This document shows, one piece after another, positions 43,810 through 53,100 of a stretch of DNA of 64,000 nucleotides. Below the pieces are notes generated by a model. It saw only the letters and a list, made by a program, of their open reading frames with translations. It made no database searches and was not told the origin of the DNA. Both the position numbers and the translations under genes were made by a program. The DNA is from Streptomyces sp. 6-11-2 (GTDB lineage: Bacteria; Actinomycetota; Actinomycetes; Streptomycetales; Streptomycetaceae): assembly GCF_006540305.1 (NCBI RefSeq), contig NZ_BJOR01000001.1:806001-870000 (forward strand), read 5' to 3'. Every line of letters begins with the position of its first letter. Within the stretch, counting starts at the first letter, position 1.

Positions 43810-43856
43810 GGCGGTGTCAGGTGGCCCGGGTTCCCGGTGAGCCGAGCGGGGACACC

Positions 43857-44936
43857 TCAGCCCAGACCGTGCGCCCGCTTGTACTCCAGCGTGTAGGCGA
43901 GCTTCCCGGGCTTGGCGTCGGAGTACGGTTTGCTCAGCTTGTTGAACTCGCCCTTGTTGACCGCGCTGCCGTCGTTCCACCGGTCCAGCGCGCCGAGTTC
44001 GGCCGCGGTGAAGCCGCTGTCGACGACGGCGCCCTTGGGCAGCGCCGTCATCGTCCCGGTCAGGGACTTGACGGTGGCCAGGTAGTTGTCGAGGTTGTTC
44101 GGGTTCCAGTCGGCCAGGTCGATCGGCTTGGCGTCACGGACCCAGCTGCCCCAGTAGAACTCCTGGAACGGCAGCCCGTTCTGCGCGTAGCCGATGTCGC
44201 GGCCGAAGTAGAGCAGGCTGCGGTACTTGTCGTCGGTGAAGTTGGCCAGACCCACACCGGTCGGCAGCTTGTTCACCGTGACCTGCCTGCCCTCGGGGTC
44301 GCGCAGGTACACCCACTTGTGCGCCTTCATCTCGTCCCAGAAGGCCTGGCGGGGCAGGTTGCTCAAGTTGGCCTGCACGCGCAGTCGGACGTGCAGGTCG
44401 GCCCCGCCGTCGGGGGTCTCGTAGAAGGAAGTGAGCGTGTGGTGCCCGTCGGTGAGGAACGGTTCGCCGCCGGGGCCGATGACGACGGTCTTCATGGGAG
44501 CGACGCTGTCCGCCGTCTCCGCCCCGACCGGGAGTTCGCACGTGAATGACGACGGGTCGTCAAGTCGCGCACCAGCGGGCGCGGTTGCCGCCGCGGACCG
44601 GCCGTCGGCCTCGCACCAGTCGTCGAACTTCTTGTTGATCGCGTCCTTGCCGAGGGTGTAGCGGCCGAGCTTGTAGTACACCTCGTCGTAGCCGAGCGAC
44701 GGCTGGGTCGGGTGCACGTCGCCGATGCGGACGTCGAGCAGGTCGCCGGGCCGGGCGCAGAGATACCGCGAGAACGGTGTGCTGCGGTTGTCGTGGCCGC
44801 AGAACGACGGCCGGGTGCCCGGAGCACCGGGTGCGGCGGCGGCGACGGGCGCCAGTGCGGCGACGCCGGCCCCGATCACGGCGAGGGCCACTCCGAGGGC
44901 CGAGGCCCGGCGGGACGGAGATCCGAAGCGCATCAC
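43857..44936 (-). CDS. Secreted ParB-like nuclease-fold protein (ParBc_2 type)
   Basis: The 359-residue protein has a Sec signal (about 1-36, ending AAAAPG). A ParB/Srx-like domain follows: VRIGDVHPTQPSLGYDEVYYK (HPTQ at 75-78) and the motif FLTDGHHTLTSFYE (DGHH at 163-166), which is the nucleotide/metal centre of this fold. Cys residues at 46, 60, 108 and 133 could form disulfides, fitting export. True ParB is cytoplasmic, so this is not a partition protein. It may be an extracellular nuclease or phosphotransferase. It is divergent from a muramidase gene across 423 bp. Confidence 0.83.
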   Translation of the reverse strand: MMRFGSPSRRASALGVALAVIGAGVAALAPVAAAAPGAPGTRPSFCGHDNRSTPFSRYLCARPGDLLDVRIGDVHPTQPSLGYDEVYYKLGRYTLGKDAINKKFDDWCEADGRSAAATAPAGARLDDPSSFTCELPVGAETADSVAPMKTVVIGPGGEPFLTDGHHTLTSFYETPDGGADLHVRLRVQANLSNLPRQAFWDEMKAHKWVYLRDPEGRQVTVNKLPTGVGLANFTDDKYRSLLYFGRDIGYAQNGLPFQEFYWGSWVRDAKPIDLADWNPNNLDNYLATVKSLTGTMTALPKGAVVDSGFTAAELGALDRWNDGSAVNKGEFNKLSKPYSDAKPGKLAYTLEYKRAHGLG

Positions 44937-45359
44937 ACCTGCTCCTTGCGATAGGGGGAATGCCGACGGTCAGCGTGTGGCCGATCGCCCAATGCACTGG
45001 ATCGTCCCGGTGACATCCGGTGGAGCCACAGGTGAACAATTCACCGTCAACCGGCTTCCGCACGACGCTTCCTGCCGGATCTCCGCGCGCGCCGGGCACG
45101 GACCGCCGCCCCCGATTCAACTTTTCACATCTCGAAGATGTTGCGAGCATGTCAATACATCCCTTACGTTTACGCGCGTCAACCCAACCTGCGCGCCGCA
45201 GAGTTGACGGCGTGCCCGGCACCTGCTGACCCCCCACCGCGACCGGCACTCACCCGCCGCTCACCGCTCCGACGCTCCACTCCCGACCGTCGATGGCCGT
45301 CACCACGGCCACCCCGGCCCAAGCGCATCGCAGTGTCCCTCCACACCTCTGGGAGCACC
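44937..45359. promoter_or_regulatory. Divergent control region with two dyads, ParB-like / GH25 genes
   Basis: No gene is seen here. GGTGAA-CAA-TTCACC lies at 45031-45045 and ACATCT-CGA-AGATGT at 45127-45141. Both are perfect 6-3-6 dyads and may be operators. The second is followed by an AT-rich stretch to 45175 that could hold the muramidase promoter. I looked for a ydaO-type riboswitch, which often precedes Streptomyces wall hydrolases, and could not recognise one. Confidence 0.5.
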
Positions 45360-46673
45360 ATGCCTTCAGCCACCCCCTCGCGGTTCAGACCCGGCAACAC
45401 CGGTACCGGCCCCCGCCGGACGTTCGCCCGTGCGGCCGGGCTGCTGGCCGCCGCCCTGACCCTGCTGGTCCTGCCCGGCACCGCCTCGGCGACGGCCGCC
45501 GGCGACCCCGGGACCGCCACCGGGACCCCGGTGCGCATGACGCACCCGGACCAGGACCACGCCGGATCCGGACTCCAGCGCCAGGGCACGGGATCTCTGT
45601 CGGCCGCCTCCCCGCTCGCCGTCAGCACGGGCCCGGCAGGCCTCGACGTCAGCGGCTACCAGGGCAACGTCGACTGGACGTCCGTCAAGAACAAGGGCGC
45701 CGCCTTCGCCTACGTCAAGGCCACCGAAGGCACCACCTACACCAGCCCCTACTACTCCCAGCAGTACAACGGCGCGTTCAACGCCGGACTCATCCGCGGT
45801 GCTTACCACTTCGCGCTGCCCGGCAATTCGAGCGGTGCCGCGCAGGCTGACTGGTTCGTCAGCCACGGCGGCGGCTGGACCGCCGACGGCAAGACGCTGC
45901 CGCCCGCGCTGGACATCGAGTACAACCCCTACGGAGCCACCTGCTACGGGCTGAGCCAGAGCGCGATGGTCTCCTGGATCCGGGACTTCAGCAACCAGGT
46001 GCGCACCAAGGTCGGGCGCTACCCGACGATCTACACCACCACCGACTGGTGGACCACCTGCACCGGCAACAACAGCAGCTTCGGGGCCACCAACCCGCTG
46101 TGGATCGCCCGTTACGCCGGCAGCCCCGGCACACTGCCCGCCGGCTGGTCGGCCCAGACGATCTGGCAGTACGCCGACTCCGGAACCTTCCCCGGCGACC
46201 AGGACACCTTCAACGGCACCCTCACCGACCTCCAGGCCTTCGCCAAGGGAGGCGGCTACAACCCTCCGCCGACGGCCAGTTGGCCCACGGTGAAGCAGGG
46301 GGCCTCCGGTGAGCGGGTCAAGACCGTCCAGTACCTGCTCAACGCGCAGGGTTCCGCGTTGACGGTGGACGGAGCGTTCGGGCCGGGGACCGACTCGGCG
46401 GTGCGTTCGTTCCAGTCCGCGCACGGCCTCGGCGTGGACGGGGTCGTCGGACCCGCCACCTGGCAGGCCCTCATCGTCACCGTACGGCAGGGTTCGTCGG
46501 GAGCCGCGGTCCAGGCGGTGCAGAGCCAGCTCAAGGCTCACGGCGCTTCGTTGACGGTCGACGGCGCGTTCGGGCCCGCGACCGACACCGCGGTGCGTTC
46601 CTTCCAGTCCTCGCACGGCCTCGCCGTGGACGGCATCGTCGGTTCCAACACCTGGCAGGCCCTGGTCGCCTGA
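45360..46673 (+). CDS. Secreted GH25 muramidase with two peptidoglycan-binding domains
   Basis: The 437-residue protein has a long signal region to about 45. A GH25 lysozyme domain spans about 95-300 ([26 protein letters not shown], the catalytic acidic pair in [11 protein letters not shown] near 184-186, IWQYADSG). Two PG_binding_1 repeats follow (about 310-372 and 375-437), with near-identical DNA ([21 protein letters not shown]). It hydrolyses the MurNAc-GlcNAc bond of peptidoglycan. ATG 45360 has GGGAG five bases upstream. An M15 peptidase gene follows 45 bp later, so the two may be cotranscribed and cut glycan and peptide parts of the wall. Confidence 0.93.
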   Translation: MPSATPSRFRPGNTGTGPRRTFARAAGLLAAALTLLVLPGTASATAAGDPGTATGTPVRMTHPDQDHAGSGLQRQGTGSLSAASPLAVSTGPAGLDVSGYQGNVDWTSVKNKGAAFAYVKATEGTTYTSPYYSQQYNGAFNAGLIRGAYHFALPGNSSGAAQADWFVSHGGGWTADGKTLPPALDIEYNPYGATCYGLSQSAMVSWIRDFSNQVRTKVGRYPTIYTTTDWWTTCTGNNSSFGATNPLWIARYAGSPGTLPAGWSAQTIWQYADSGTFPGDQDTFNGTLTDLQAFAKGGGYNPPPTASWPTVKQGASGERVKTVQYLLNAQGSALTVDGAFGPGTDSAVRSFQSAHGLGVDGVVGPATWQALIVTVRQGSSGAAVQAVQSQLKAHGASLTVDGAFGPATDTAVRSFQSSHGLAVDGIVGSNTWQALVA

Positions 46674-46718
46674 CCTTCGAGGCGTAGTCACCAGCAGTCA
46701 CCAAAGGAGGAGACTTCC

Positions 46719-47498
46719 ATGAACCCGGCACGACACCCCCACCGAAGCATCGACCGCCGCACCCTGTTCCGGAGCGCGGCGGGCGTGACGGCCGCGCTCG
46801 GCGTGGCGGCGGTCACCGGCGTCGCCACGGCCGGCACGGCCTCGGCCTACGGCTGGAGCCGTACCCTCCAGCAGGGCGCCTCCGGCTCCGACGTGGTGGA
46901 GCTGCAGATCCGCGTCGGCGGCTGGGCCGCCGGCAGTGCCTCCCAGACGTACGTCGCCTGGGACGGCTCCTTCGGCCCGGCCACGGCCGCCGCCGTCCAG
47001 CGCTTCCAGTCCGCCTACGGACTGGGCGCGGACGGCGTCGCCGGCCCGCAGACCCAGAGCGTCCTCAACAGCCTCGAGGCGAGCGACGGATCGACCGCCC
47101 ACTTCGATTTCAGCGAGTTCTACTCCAAGGACGGCTCCGGCTTCAACAACGGCAAGGTCGCCGCCGCGACGGTCAAGGAGAACGTCCGCCGGCTGATGTA
47201 CAAGCTGGAAGCGGTGCGCAAGAAGGCCGGCAACAGCCCGATCACGGTCAACTCCGGCTTCCGCAGCATCGCGCACAACGCCGCCTCGGGCGGCGCGTCC
47301 AACAGCATGCACCTCTACGGCGTCGCCGGCGACATCGTCGTCTCCGGCCACAGCACCCTGCAGACCTACCGGATCGCCGAGACCTGCGGCTTCTCCGGCC
47401 TCGAGGCGTACACGAACTCGTGGCAGCACTGCGACAGCCGCGTCCAGTACCCCTCGTACGGCTCCGGCTCGTGGTGGTGGGAGAGCGGCGTGGCGTGA
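46719..47498 (+). CDS. TAT-exported M15-type D-Ala-D-Ala carboxypeptidase with PG-binding domain
   Basis: The 259-residue protein has a twin-arginine signal (DRRTLFRSAAGVTAALG). A PG_binding_1 domain spans about 45-115 and a Peptidase M15 domain about 125-255. Zinc ligands are expected in SNSMHLYGVAGDIVV (His and Asp) and in SWQHCDSR (His). The layout is that of the classical Streptomyces albus zinc carboxypeptidase. It trims or cross-cuts peptide stems of the wall. The RBS is unusually strong (AAAGGAGGAG, eight bases before ATG). Confidence 0.92.
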   Translation: MNPARHPHRSIDRRTLFRSAAGVTAALGVAAVTGVATAGTASAYGWSRTLQQGASGSDVVELQIRVGGWAAGSASQTYVAWDGSFGPATAAAVQRFQSAYGLGADGVAGPQTQSVLNSLEASDGSTAHFDFSEFYSKDGSGFNNGKVAAATVKENVRRLMYKLEAVRKKAGNSPITVNSGFRSIAHNAASGGASNSMHLYGVAGDIVVSGHSTLQTYRIAETCGFSGLEAYTNSWQHCDSRVQYPSYGSGSWWWESGVA

Positions 47499-47521
47499 CC
47501 CGCCCGCTCCGCGGCACAACC

Positions 47522-47554
47522 GGCCCGTCCGCGCCGTCATGGCACGGACGGGCC
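47522..47554. terminator. Bidirectional terminator overlapping the permease stop
   Basis: GGCCCGTCCG (47522-47531) pairs perfectly with CGGACGGGCC (47545-47554). The loop holds the stop codon of the minus-strand permease gene (47537-47539). It terminates the M15 gene and lies across the end of the convergent gene. Confidence 0.8.
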
Positions 47555-48703
47555 CGTCCGGTCGTGACCGGTGTGCGGTGAGCCGCCCATCATGCGCAGC
47601 ATGGACGGCCCGCCGGTCCGCCAGAACCGCGCCAGAAGCAGCGCGGCGAGGAGGAGGAAGGCGATGTTGAGCCAGGTGGTGTAGTTCCATCGGATGCCTT
47701 CCATGGGCAGCCTCGCGTCGGCCTGGTCGGGGATCAGACCGAGGCCGCCGAAGACGAATTCCACGACGTAGCCGGCGACGACCATCGCGAGGTAGAAGGT
47801 TCCCAGCAGGAAGGCCGCCATCCGGGCGCCGTAGTACTTCCGGTAGATGTTGAGGATCGGCAGGATCAGCAGGTCGGCGAAGATGAACGCCACCACGCCG
47901 CCGAAGCTGATGCCTCCCTTCCACAGCACCACCGCCAGCGGCACGTTGCCGATCGAGCACACGAACGAGGCGATCGCCACCAGCGGGCCGATGACGGGGC
48001 CCCACAGCTTGGCGGCGAGCGGGTGGCCGTCGAAGAAGAAGGTGCGCCAGAACGAGTCCGGGACCCAGGCGGCGACGGCACCGGCGATCAGCAGTCCGAC
48101 GACCAGGTCGCGCAGGATCGCCGCCCATTCCATGACGAAGACGTGACTGACGGCGGTGAAGCCCTCGCGGGAGACCAGACGCCGGGTGAAGGAGCCTTCG
48201 CGCCGCACGGACATGTCCATCGCCGCGTGGCCCTCCATCGACCCGGCCAGGCCCCGTTCCGCCTGTTCGCGGGCCTGGCGCAGCAGCCTCTCGCGCAGGA
48301 CCAGCCGGAAGAGGACGGCCAGCAGGACGATCATGACCGGGCCGCCGGTGAACTCGGCGGCGGTGAACTGCCAGCCCATCAGCAGCGCGAGGATGACGCC
48401 GAGTTCGACGACGAGGTTGGTGGAGGCGATCTCGAAGGCCATCGCCGCGGTGAAGTCGGCGCCCTTGCGGAACAGGGAGCGGGCCAGCGCCACGGCGGCG
48501 TAGGAGCAGGACGAGGACGCCACGCCCAGTCCGGCGGCGACGGCGAGGGTGCGGGGACGGTCGTCGCCGAGCAGTGCGACGACGGTGGACTTGCGGACCA
48601 CGGCCTGGACGACCGCGGACAGGGCGAAGCCCAGGATCAGCGCCCAGGTGATCTCCCAGGTCATGGATCCGGTGATCGACAGTGCGTGGAGTACGGCGTG
48701 CAT
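47537..48703 (-). CDS. Permease of the DUF318/YraQ (UPF0718) family
   Basis: The protein has about 388 residues from ATG 48703 (GGAAGG upstream) and 8-9 membrane helices in two halves. The first half has the family motif GLGVASSSCSYAAVALARSLF and the second the related ASFVCSIGNVPLAVVLWKGG. The duplicated Ser/Cys-rich turn after a helix is typical. A cytoplasmic loop (about 130-190) is His/Met-containing (EGHAAMDMS). YraQ-like permeases are linked to metalloid or thiol transport. The substrate here is unknown. An ATG at 48748 would add 15 residues. Confidence 0.87.
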   Translation of the reverse strand: MHAVLHALSITGSMTWEITWALILGFALSAVVQAVVRKSTVVALLGDDRPRTLAVAAGLGVASSSCSYAAVALARSLFRKGADFTAAMAFEIASTNLVVELGVILALLMGWQFTAAEFTGGPVMIVLLAVLFRLVLRERLLRQAREQAERGLAGSMEGHAAMDMSVRREGSFTRRLVSREGFTAVSHVFVMEWAAILRDLVVGLLIAGAVAAWVPDSFWRTFFFDGHPLAAKLWGPVIGPLVAIASFVCSIGNVPLAVVLWKGGISFGGVVAFIFADLLILPILNIYRKYYGARMAAFLLGTFYLAMVVAGYVVEFVFGGLGLIPDQADARLPMEGIRWNYTTWLNIAFLLLAALLLARFWRTGGPSMLRMMGGSPHTGHDRTGPSVP

Positions 48704-48807
48704 CTGTGCAGCCTTCCCCGCAGGGCCCGGCACACGGCCGAGGAACACGCCCGCCGCCGGGGTCGGGACGGCGGGGGCCGGACTACGAAGCCCTCGTCAC
48801 CGAAGTG

Positions 48808-49413
48808 TCACCGGAGGTGGACGCTGACGGCATAGCCGCCGCCGTCGTACGGGTCGGCGTCCCAGGTGGCGAAGCGGTCGACGAGGGTGAGGTCGGCCGC
48901 TGCGCAGCAGTCGTCGTACTCGGCCAGCGTGATGCCGGGCGGCACGGGCAGGTGGGCTTCGTCCAGGCCGAAGCCGGCGACCAGCAGTCCGCCTGGGCGC
49001 AGGGCGGCGGTCAGGTGCTCGATCACGGCGGCCTCGGTGCCGGCGGCGAGCAGCGGGAAGATGTTGCCCGCGGCGACCACGAGATCGAAGTCCGCCGCGA
49101 TGCCGAGCGGGTCGGGCTCGAACGCGGCCAGATCGGCCTGGAACCAGGGCAGCTCCGGCGCCTGCTTGCGCGCCATCGCCAGCATCGACGCGTCGAGATC
49201 CACCCCGACGCAGTCGTACCCCAGCTCCGCGAGCCGGATCATGACCCGTCCGGTACCGCATCCGGCGTCCAGCACCCGTGCCCCGGCGGGCACGAGAGCG
49301 GCACAGAACCGCGCCTCACCGTGCACGTCCTTCCCGCTCCGGACCAGCGCCGCGAACCGCGCGGCGTAGTCCTCACCGGACGTCTCCCCGGTCAGTTCCC
49401 TCCAACGGCTCAT
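48808..49413 (-). CDS. Class I SAM-dependent methyltransferase
   Basis: The 201-residue protein has motif I VLDAGCGTG at about 47-55, the acidic residue of motif II in GVDLDASML, FDLVVAAGN as motif IV and ALRPGGLLVAGF as the post-motif. The C-terminus is short and acidic (DADPYDGGGYAVSVHLR). The substrate is unknown. Similar stand-alone methyltransferases act on small molecules. ATG 49413 lies seven bases after a TATAGT -10 box, so the mRNA is probably leaderless. An ATG three codons upstream (49422) would fall in the -10 box. Confidence 0.9.
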   Translation of the reverse strand: MSRWRELTGETSGEDYAARFAALVRSGKDVHGEARFCAALVPAGARVLDAGCGTGRVMIRLAELGYDCVGVDLDASMLAMARKQAPELPWFQADLAAFEPDPLGIAADFDLVVAAGNIFPLLAAGTEAAVIEHLTAALRPGGLLVAGFGLDEAHLPVPPGITLAEYDDCCAAADLTLVDRFATWDADPYDGGGYAVSVHLR

Positions 49414-49420
49414 GCGGCCC

Positions 49421-49449
49421 ACTATAGGTCGGCCACCCGCAAGCGGTCA
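49421..49449 (-). promoter_or_regulatory. Leaderless promoter of methyltransferase gene
   Basis: Read on the minus strand: TGACCG (49449-49444), a 17-base spacer, and TATAGT (49426-49421). The ATG starts seven bases later, leaving no room for a Shine-Dalgarno site. Confidence 0.7.
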
Positions 49450-49538
49450 CGGCTCCATGATGGCTGCCACTCCGGCGGTCATCGGCGCCGAGTGCGCGAG
49501 CACGTGAAGAGCACTATGAACCCGCTTCGAGCCCGCAG

Positions 49539-50102
49539 TCACCAGTCCTTGGACAGGGTGTAGGTGTCCCGCACGTCGGGATCGGATGTCAGGAAGAACA
49601 GCACCGGTCGGTCCGCTTTGTCCTTGGTGACGCCCATGTACCAGGTGGCCTCGGGCGGAGGTGGCTCGGTCCGGTCAGCCGCTTCCGCATCTTGCGAGGT
49701 GGAGGGTGAGGGCGTCGGCACGCCCGGCCGGGTGACGGAGGGGGAAGGTACGGGCCCCGTGGATCTCACTCTCACACGGACGACATATCCGTTTCCCACG
49801 GTATTGCCGCCCTGGTAGTGACCGGGCTTGTAAAGCTCCCATACCCCTTTCCCTGTCATCCTCCACTCGTCGTCAAAGTTGAATTCCTGGCCATCAAGTC
49901 TGGTTGCTTCTGCTGCTCCGCGGGGACCGAGGGTGAGCGAACTGCCGGCCCATCCTTTCCACGTGCCCTGGAGGTCCGCGACGCCCACCTGAACGGTTGG
50001 CGGCGGCGGCGCAGCCCTGCTGTCGACGCATGAGGACGTTGCCATGACGCAGCCTGCGGCCACCAAGGTGGCCGCAAGTGCGCGCCGGATCGGGACAGAC
50101 AT
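49539..50102 (-). CDS. Lipoprotein downstream of the RHS toxin gene, possible immunity protein
   Basis: The 187-residue protein has a lipoprotein signal: Arg pair, hydrophobic run, and Cys18 in LVAAGC, or alternatively Cys25 in ATSSC. A small beta domain follows (LQGTWKGWAGSSLTLGPRGAAE, shown in part; EWRMTGKGVWELYK), then a Pro/Ser/Thr linker at about 118-150 and a final strand region. The fold recalls small lipocalin-like lipoproteins. It lies 73 bp behind the RHS gene on the same strand, the usual place for an immunity gene, but a strong terminator separates them. RBS GGAGAGG precedes ATG 50102. Confidence 0.78.
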   Translation of the reverse strand: MSVPIRRALAATLVAAGCVMATSSCVDSRAAPPPPTVQVGVADLQGTWKGWAGSSLTLGPRGAAEATRLDGQEFNFDDEWRMTGKGVWELYKPGHYQGGNTVGNGYVVRVRVRSTGPVPSPSVTRPGVPTPSPSTSQDAEAADRTEPPPPEATWYMGVTKDKADRPVLFFLTSDPDVRDTYTLSKDW

Positions 50103-50124
50103 CGACTACTACCTCTCCGCAGGA

Positions 50125-50161
50125 ACGGGGCGGGCGGAAGGACCCCTTCCGCCCGCCCCGT
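50125..50161 (-). terminator. Very strong terminator behind RHS gene
   Basis: A perfect 17-bp stem (ACGGGGCGGGCGGAAGG at 50125-50141 and its complement at 50145-50161) with a 3-base loop lies 15 bp after the RHS stop and 23 bp before the lipoprotein gene. Confidence 0.92.
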
Positions 50162-50175
50162 CGTACTCCCCGATG

Positions 50176-53100
50176 TTACTGGTCGACCGACATACGGATC
50201 GACTCGCTCCAGGTGACAGTGAACGTCAACTCACGCTGACCCGCGGGGAACACCGCGCGCGCCGTGTCGGACAGCACGACTGCCGGTCCCTCCTTGGTCC
50301 CGGACGTGTAACCCTCTGGGGAAACCCCTCGAGTCAACGACTCAACGGTCATTTTCTGGGTGAGCTCGAAATCGACATTCGCAGTCCTGTTCAGACCGCG
50401 ATAATCACTCACGGTCGCCTTCAGATTGAAGGATCCGAGAATGGCGCGCGTTGCCCCTTCGGCCGACTTCTTGTCACCGTTGAGGTTTGACGCGAAATCA
50501 GCGAGCTCTGCGAACATCATCATCTTCAGCGGGAGGCCATTCATCTTGGCGCCGTACGCGGTCTTGTAATCCAGACCCTTGATCGTCTCGCCGACCTTGG
50601 TGCCCTTGCGCATCTGCAGGTACTTGCGGACCACGTCCATCCACATGTGCTGCCGGACTCCGGCCGTGAACTTGTCCTGCTCGTTGAAGTGATAGGAGTC
50701 CGGAGTGATCCCGGCGAACCACATCGCGACAATCTGCGGGGCATCCGGATTGAGAACGGTGTTCGCGTTGAAGTTCCCGCCGGATCGGTAGGACGCGGCA
50801 GCCCGGTTGGCGAGTTCCATGCGTCGCTTCTCCTTCACTACGGCCTGATGCTGGTACTTCACCGTCTCCTTGTTCTGCGCGACGATCGCGTCATAGCGCT
50901 TACCTTTACTGATCGGCTTGGTACCGCCCTTGCAGCGGTACATGCCGTTCACACACTCCTCGAAAGCCTCACCCGTCGGGTCGGAGAATGTCGCGGGATT
51001 GTTGCCCGCATAGCTGTAGCCGTTCATCGTCTGCGGCTTGTCAGCCTCGAGAAGGGGGTCGACGGAGAGGAACCGGCCGGTGGCGGGGTCGTATTCGCGG
51101 GCGCCGAGGTGGGTCAGGCCGGTGGATTTGGTGTCGTTGGTGCCGCCGACGAAGCCCTTGGTGCCGGGCCAGGAGTCCGGTTCGGTACCGCGGGTTTCGC
51201 CGAAGGGGAGGCTGCGGCGCTGGGTGAGTTTCTGGGTGCCGGCCTCGATGGCGAGCTGGGCGGTGCCGTGGTGGTCGGCGAGGGTGAAGGAGACGGTGCC
51301 GTCGTCGCTCTTGACGGCCTGGTTGCCGCCGCCGAGGTCGTAGTAGCGGGTGGCCTTGGGCGTGGTGGCGCCCTTGGTCAGGGTGATCTCGGTGGTGCCG
51401 AGGTAGAGGATGGTCTCGGTGGGGGTACGGCCGATGAGACGGCTGCCCTCGGCGCCGTAGAGATACTCGGTGACCTTGCTGGCACCGCCCGCGACGGGTT
51501 CGGTCACCTTCGCCAGGTGGCCTTCGACGTCCCATTCGAGGCTCTGCGTGGTGCCGCTCAGGGTGCGGCTGGTGGTGTTGCCGGTCTCGTCATAGCCGTA
51601 GGAGTCCTTCGCCGTCCCCGTGGGACCGGTGCTGGTCACGGAGGTCAGCGTGTGCGGCTGCTGGTCCTTGCCCGCTTCGGGGTAGGCGTAGGCGCGCTTG
51701 ACGTCCTTGGCCGTGTTCCCCGTGGGGTCGTGGAGGGTTTCCGTGGTGCGGTTGCCGACCAGGTCGTAGGTGTAGGAGTGCCAGTACGGGGCCGGGCCGC
51801 CAAGCACGCTGCCGCTGGGTGCGGTGGCGCAACTGGTGGTGTTCTGGGTCCAGGCCTCGGTCAGGCGGCGCAGGTGGTCGTAGGTGAAGCACTGGTTGTC
51901 GGTGCCGGAGCGGGAGACGTCGGAGACGGACAGGACGTTGCCCGTGTCGTCGTAGCGGAAAGTGCTGTTCTGGTCGACTCCGACGATGTCCTGGCGGTCG
52001 ACCCGGGTGTTGGCCAGGCGCTGGGTGCCCCACTCGTAGGTGTTGGTGACCTGGACCGGCTTGGCGCCGACGGCCGTGCTGTACATCTTGTACTGGCTCG
52101 GCTTGCCGGTCTTGAAGTAGCTGGTCTCCGCCTTGAAGCCGTCGCCCAGCAGGGAAATAAGCCGCAGCGTCTCCGGGTCGTACGTGAACGACTGGCTGCC
52201 GCCCGGAAGGGAGCCGGCCGCGGAGTAGCTCACGCCGCCGACCAGCCCGGAGGACAGGTAGGAGGTGCCGGTCTGATAAGTGCCCTGCAGACCGTCCTCC
52301 TTCCCGGGGATGACCACTGCGGTCTTCATCGGCCGGAGGAGGCGGTCGTACTGGGTGACCTTGGTGGTGTATGCGGCGCCGTCCACGTAGCGGGTGGACT
52401 CGGCGAGCTGGCCCTTGCCCCCGAGGGCGGTGTCGTAGCTCCAGCCGGCGCGCAGTTTGCCGCTGGCCGAGCCCTCACGCAGTTCGGTCTTGCGGCCGAG
52501 GTTGTCGTAGCCGTGCCACAGGGCCGGGGTGCCCGGGCGGGCGTCCTCGGTGGTGACCAGTTGGCCGCGGTCGTCGTACTTGTTGGTGGTGGTGCCCTTG
52601 TCGGGGTCCGTCGCCGTCAGCTGCCGGCCCATCGGGTCGTAGGTGTACGACCAGTTGTTGCCCACCGGGTCGGTGAGCCTCAGCAGTTCGCCGCGCGAGG
52701 TGTAGGTGTACTTGGTGGTGTCGTAGGCCGCCTCCGCGCTGCGGGCGCGGTGCTGGCGCAGTTCAGTGGTCCGGCCGCGGGCGTCGGTGAGGGTGGTGGT
52801 GGCGGTGCCACCGATCGGCGGGATCACCGTGGTCCGGTCGCCGCCGTAAATTGTCTTGGTGGTGCCCAGCACGGGGCCGCCGTCGCCGTTCCCGGCGATC
52901 TGCTTGGCCTCGGTCTGTCGCCCCAGACCGTCGTGGGTGTACCAGTTCTGGGTCTCCACACCCAGAGCGTCCTTCGGCTTGACCAGCGTGGTGGAGGGTG
53001 CGCCAGCGCTGTAGTAGGTGGCGAACTCCTTGGCGGTCAGGCCGCGTTCGTCGTAGAAGGTGTCGGCCAGCAGACGGCCGCCGTCCGGGCCGGGCTCCTG

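Noticed and set aside
43857..44936. Chromosome-partition ParB
   Set aside because: The protein has a signal peptide and several cysteines, lacks the ParB HTH and CTP motifs, and has no ParA gene nearby.
44937..45359. ydaO/c-di-AMP riboswitch before the GH25 gene
   Set aside because: I could not find the conserved GGGG/CCCG and internal motifs of that riboswitch. Only short dyads are seen.
50176..50975. HNH, restriction-fold or deaminase motif in the RHS tip
   Set aside because: No HHxH, DxH or HxE plus PCxxC pattern is visible, so no activity is assigned.
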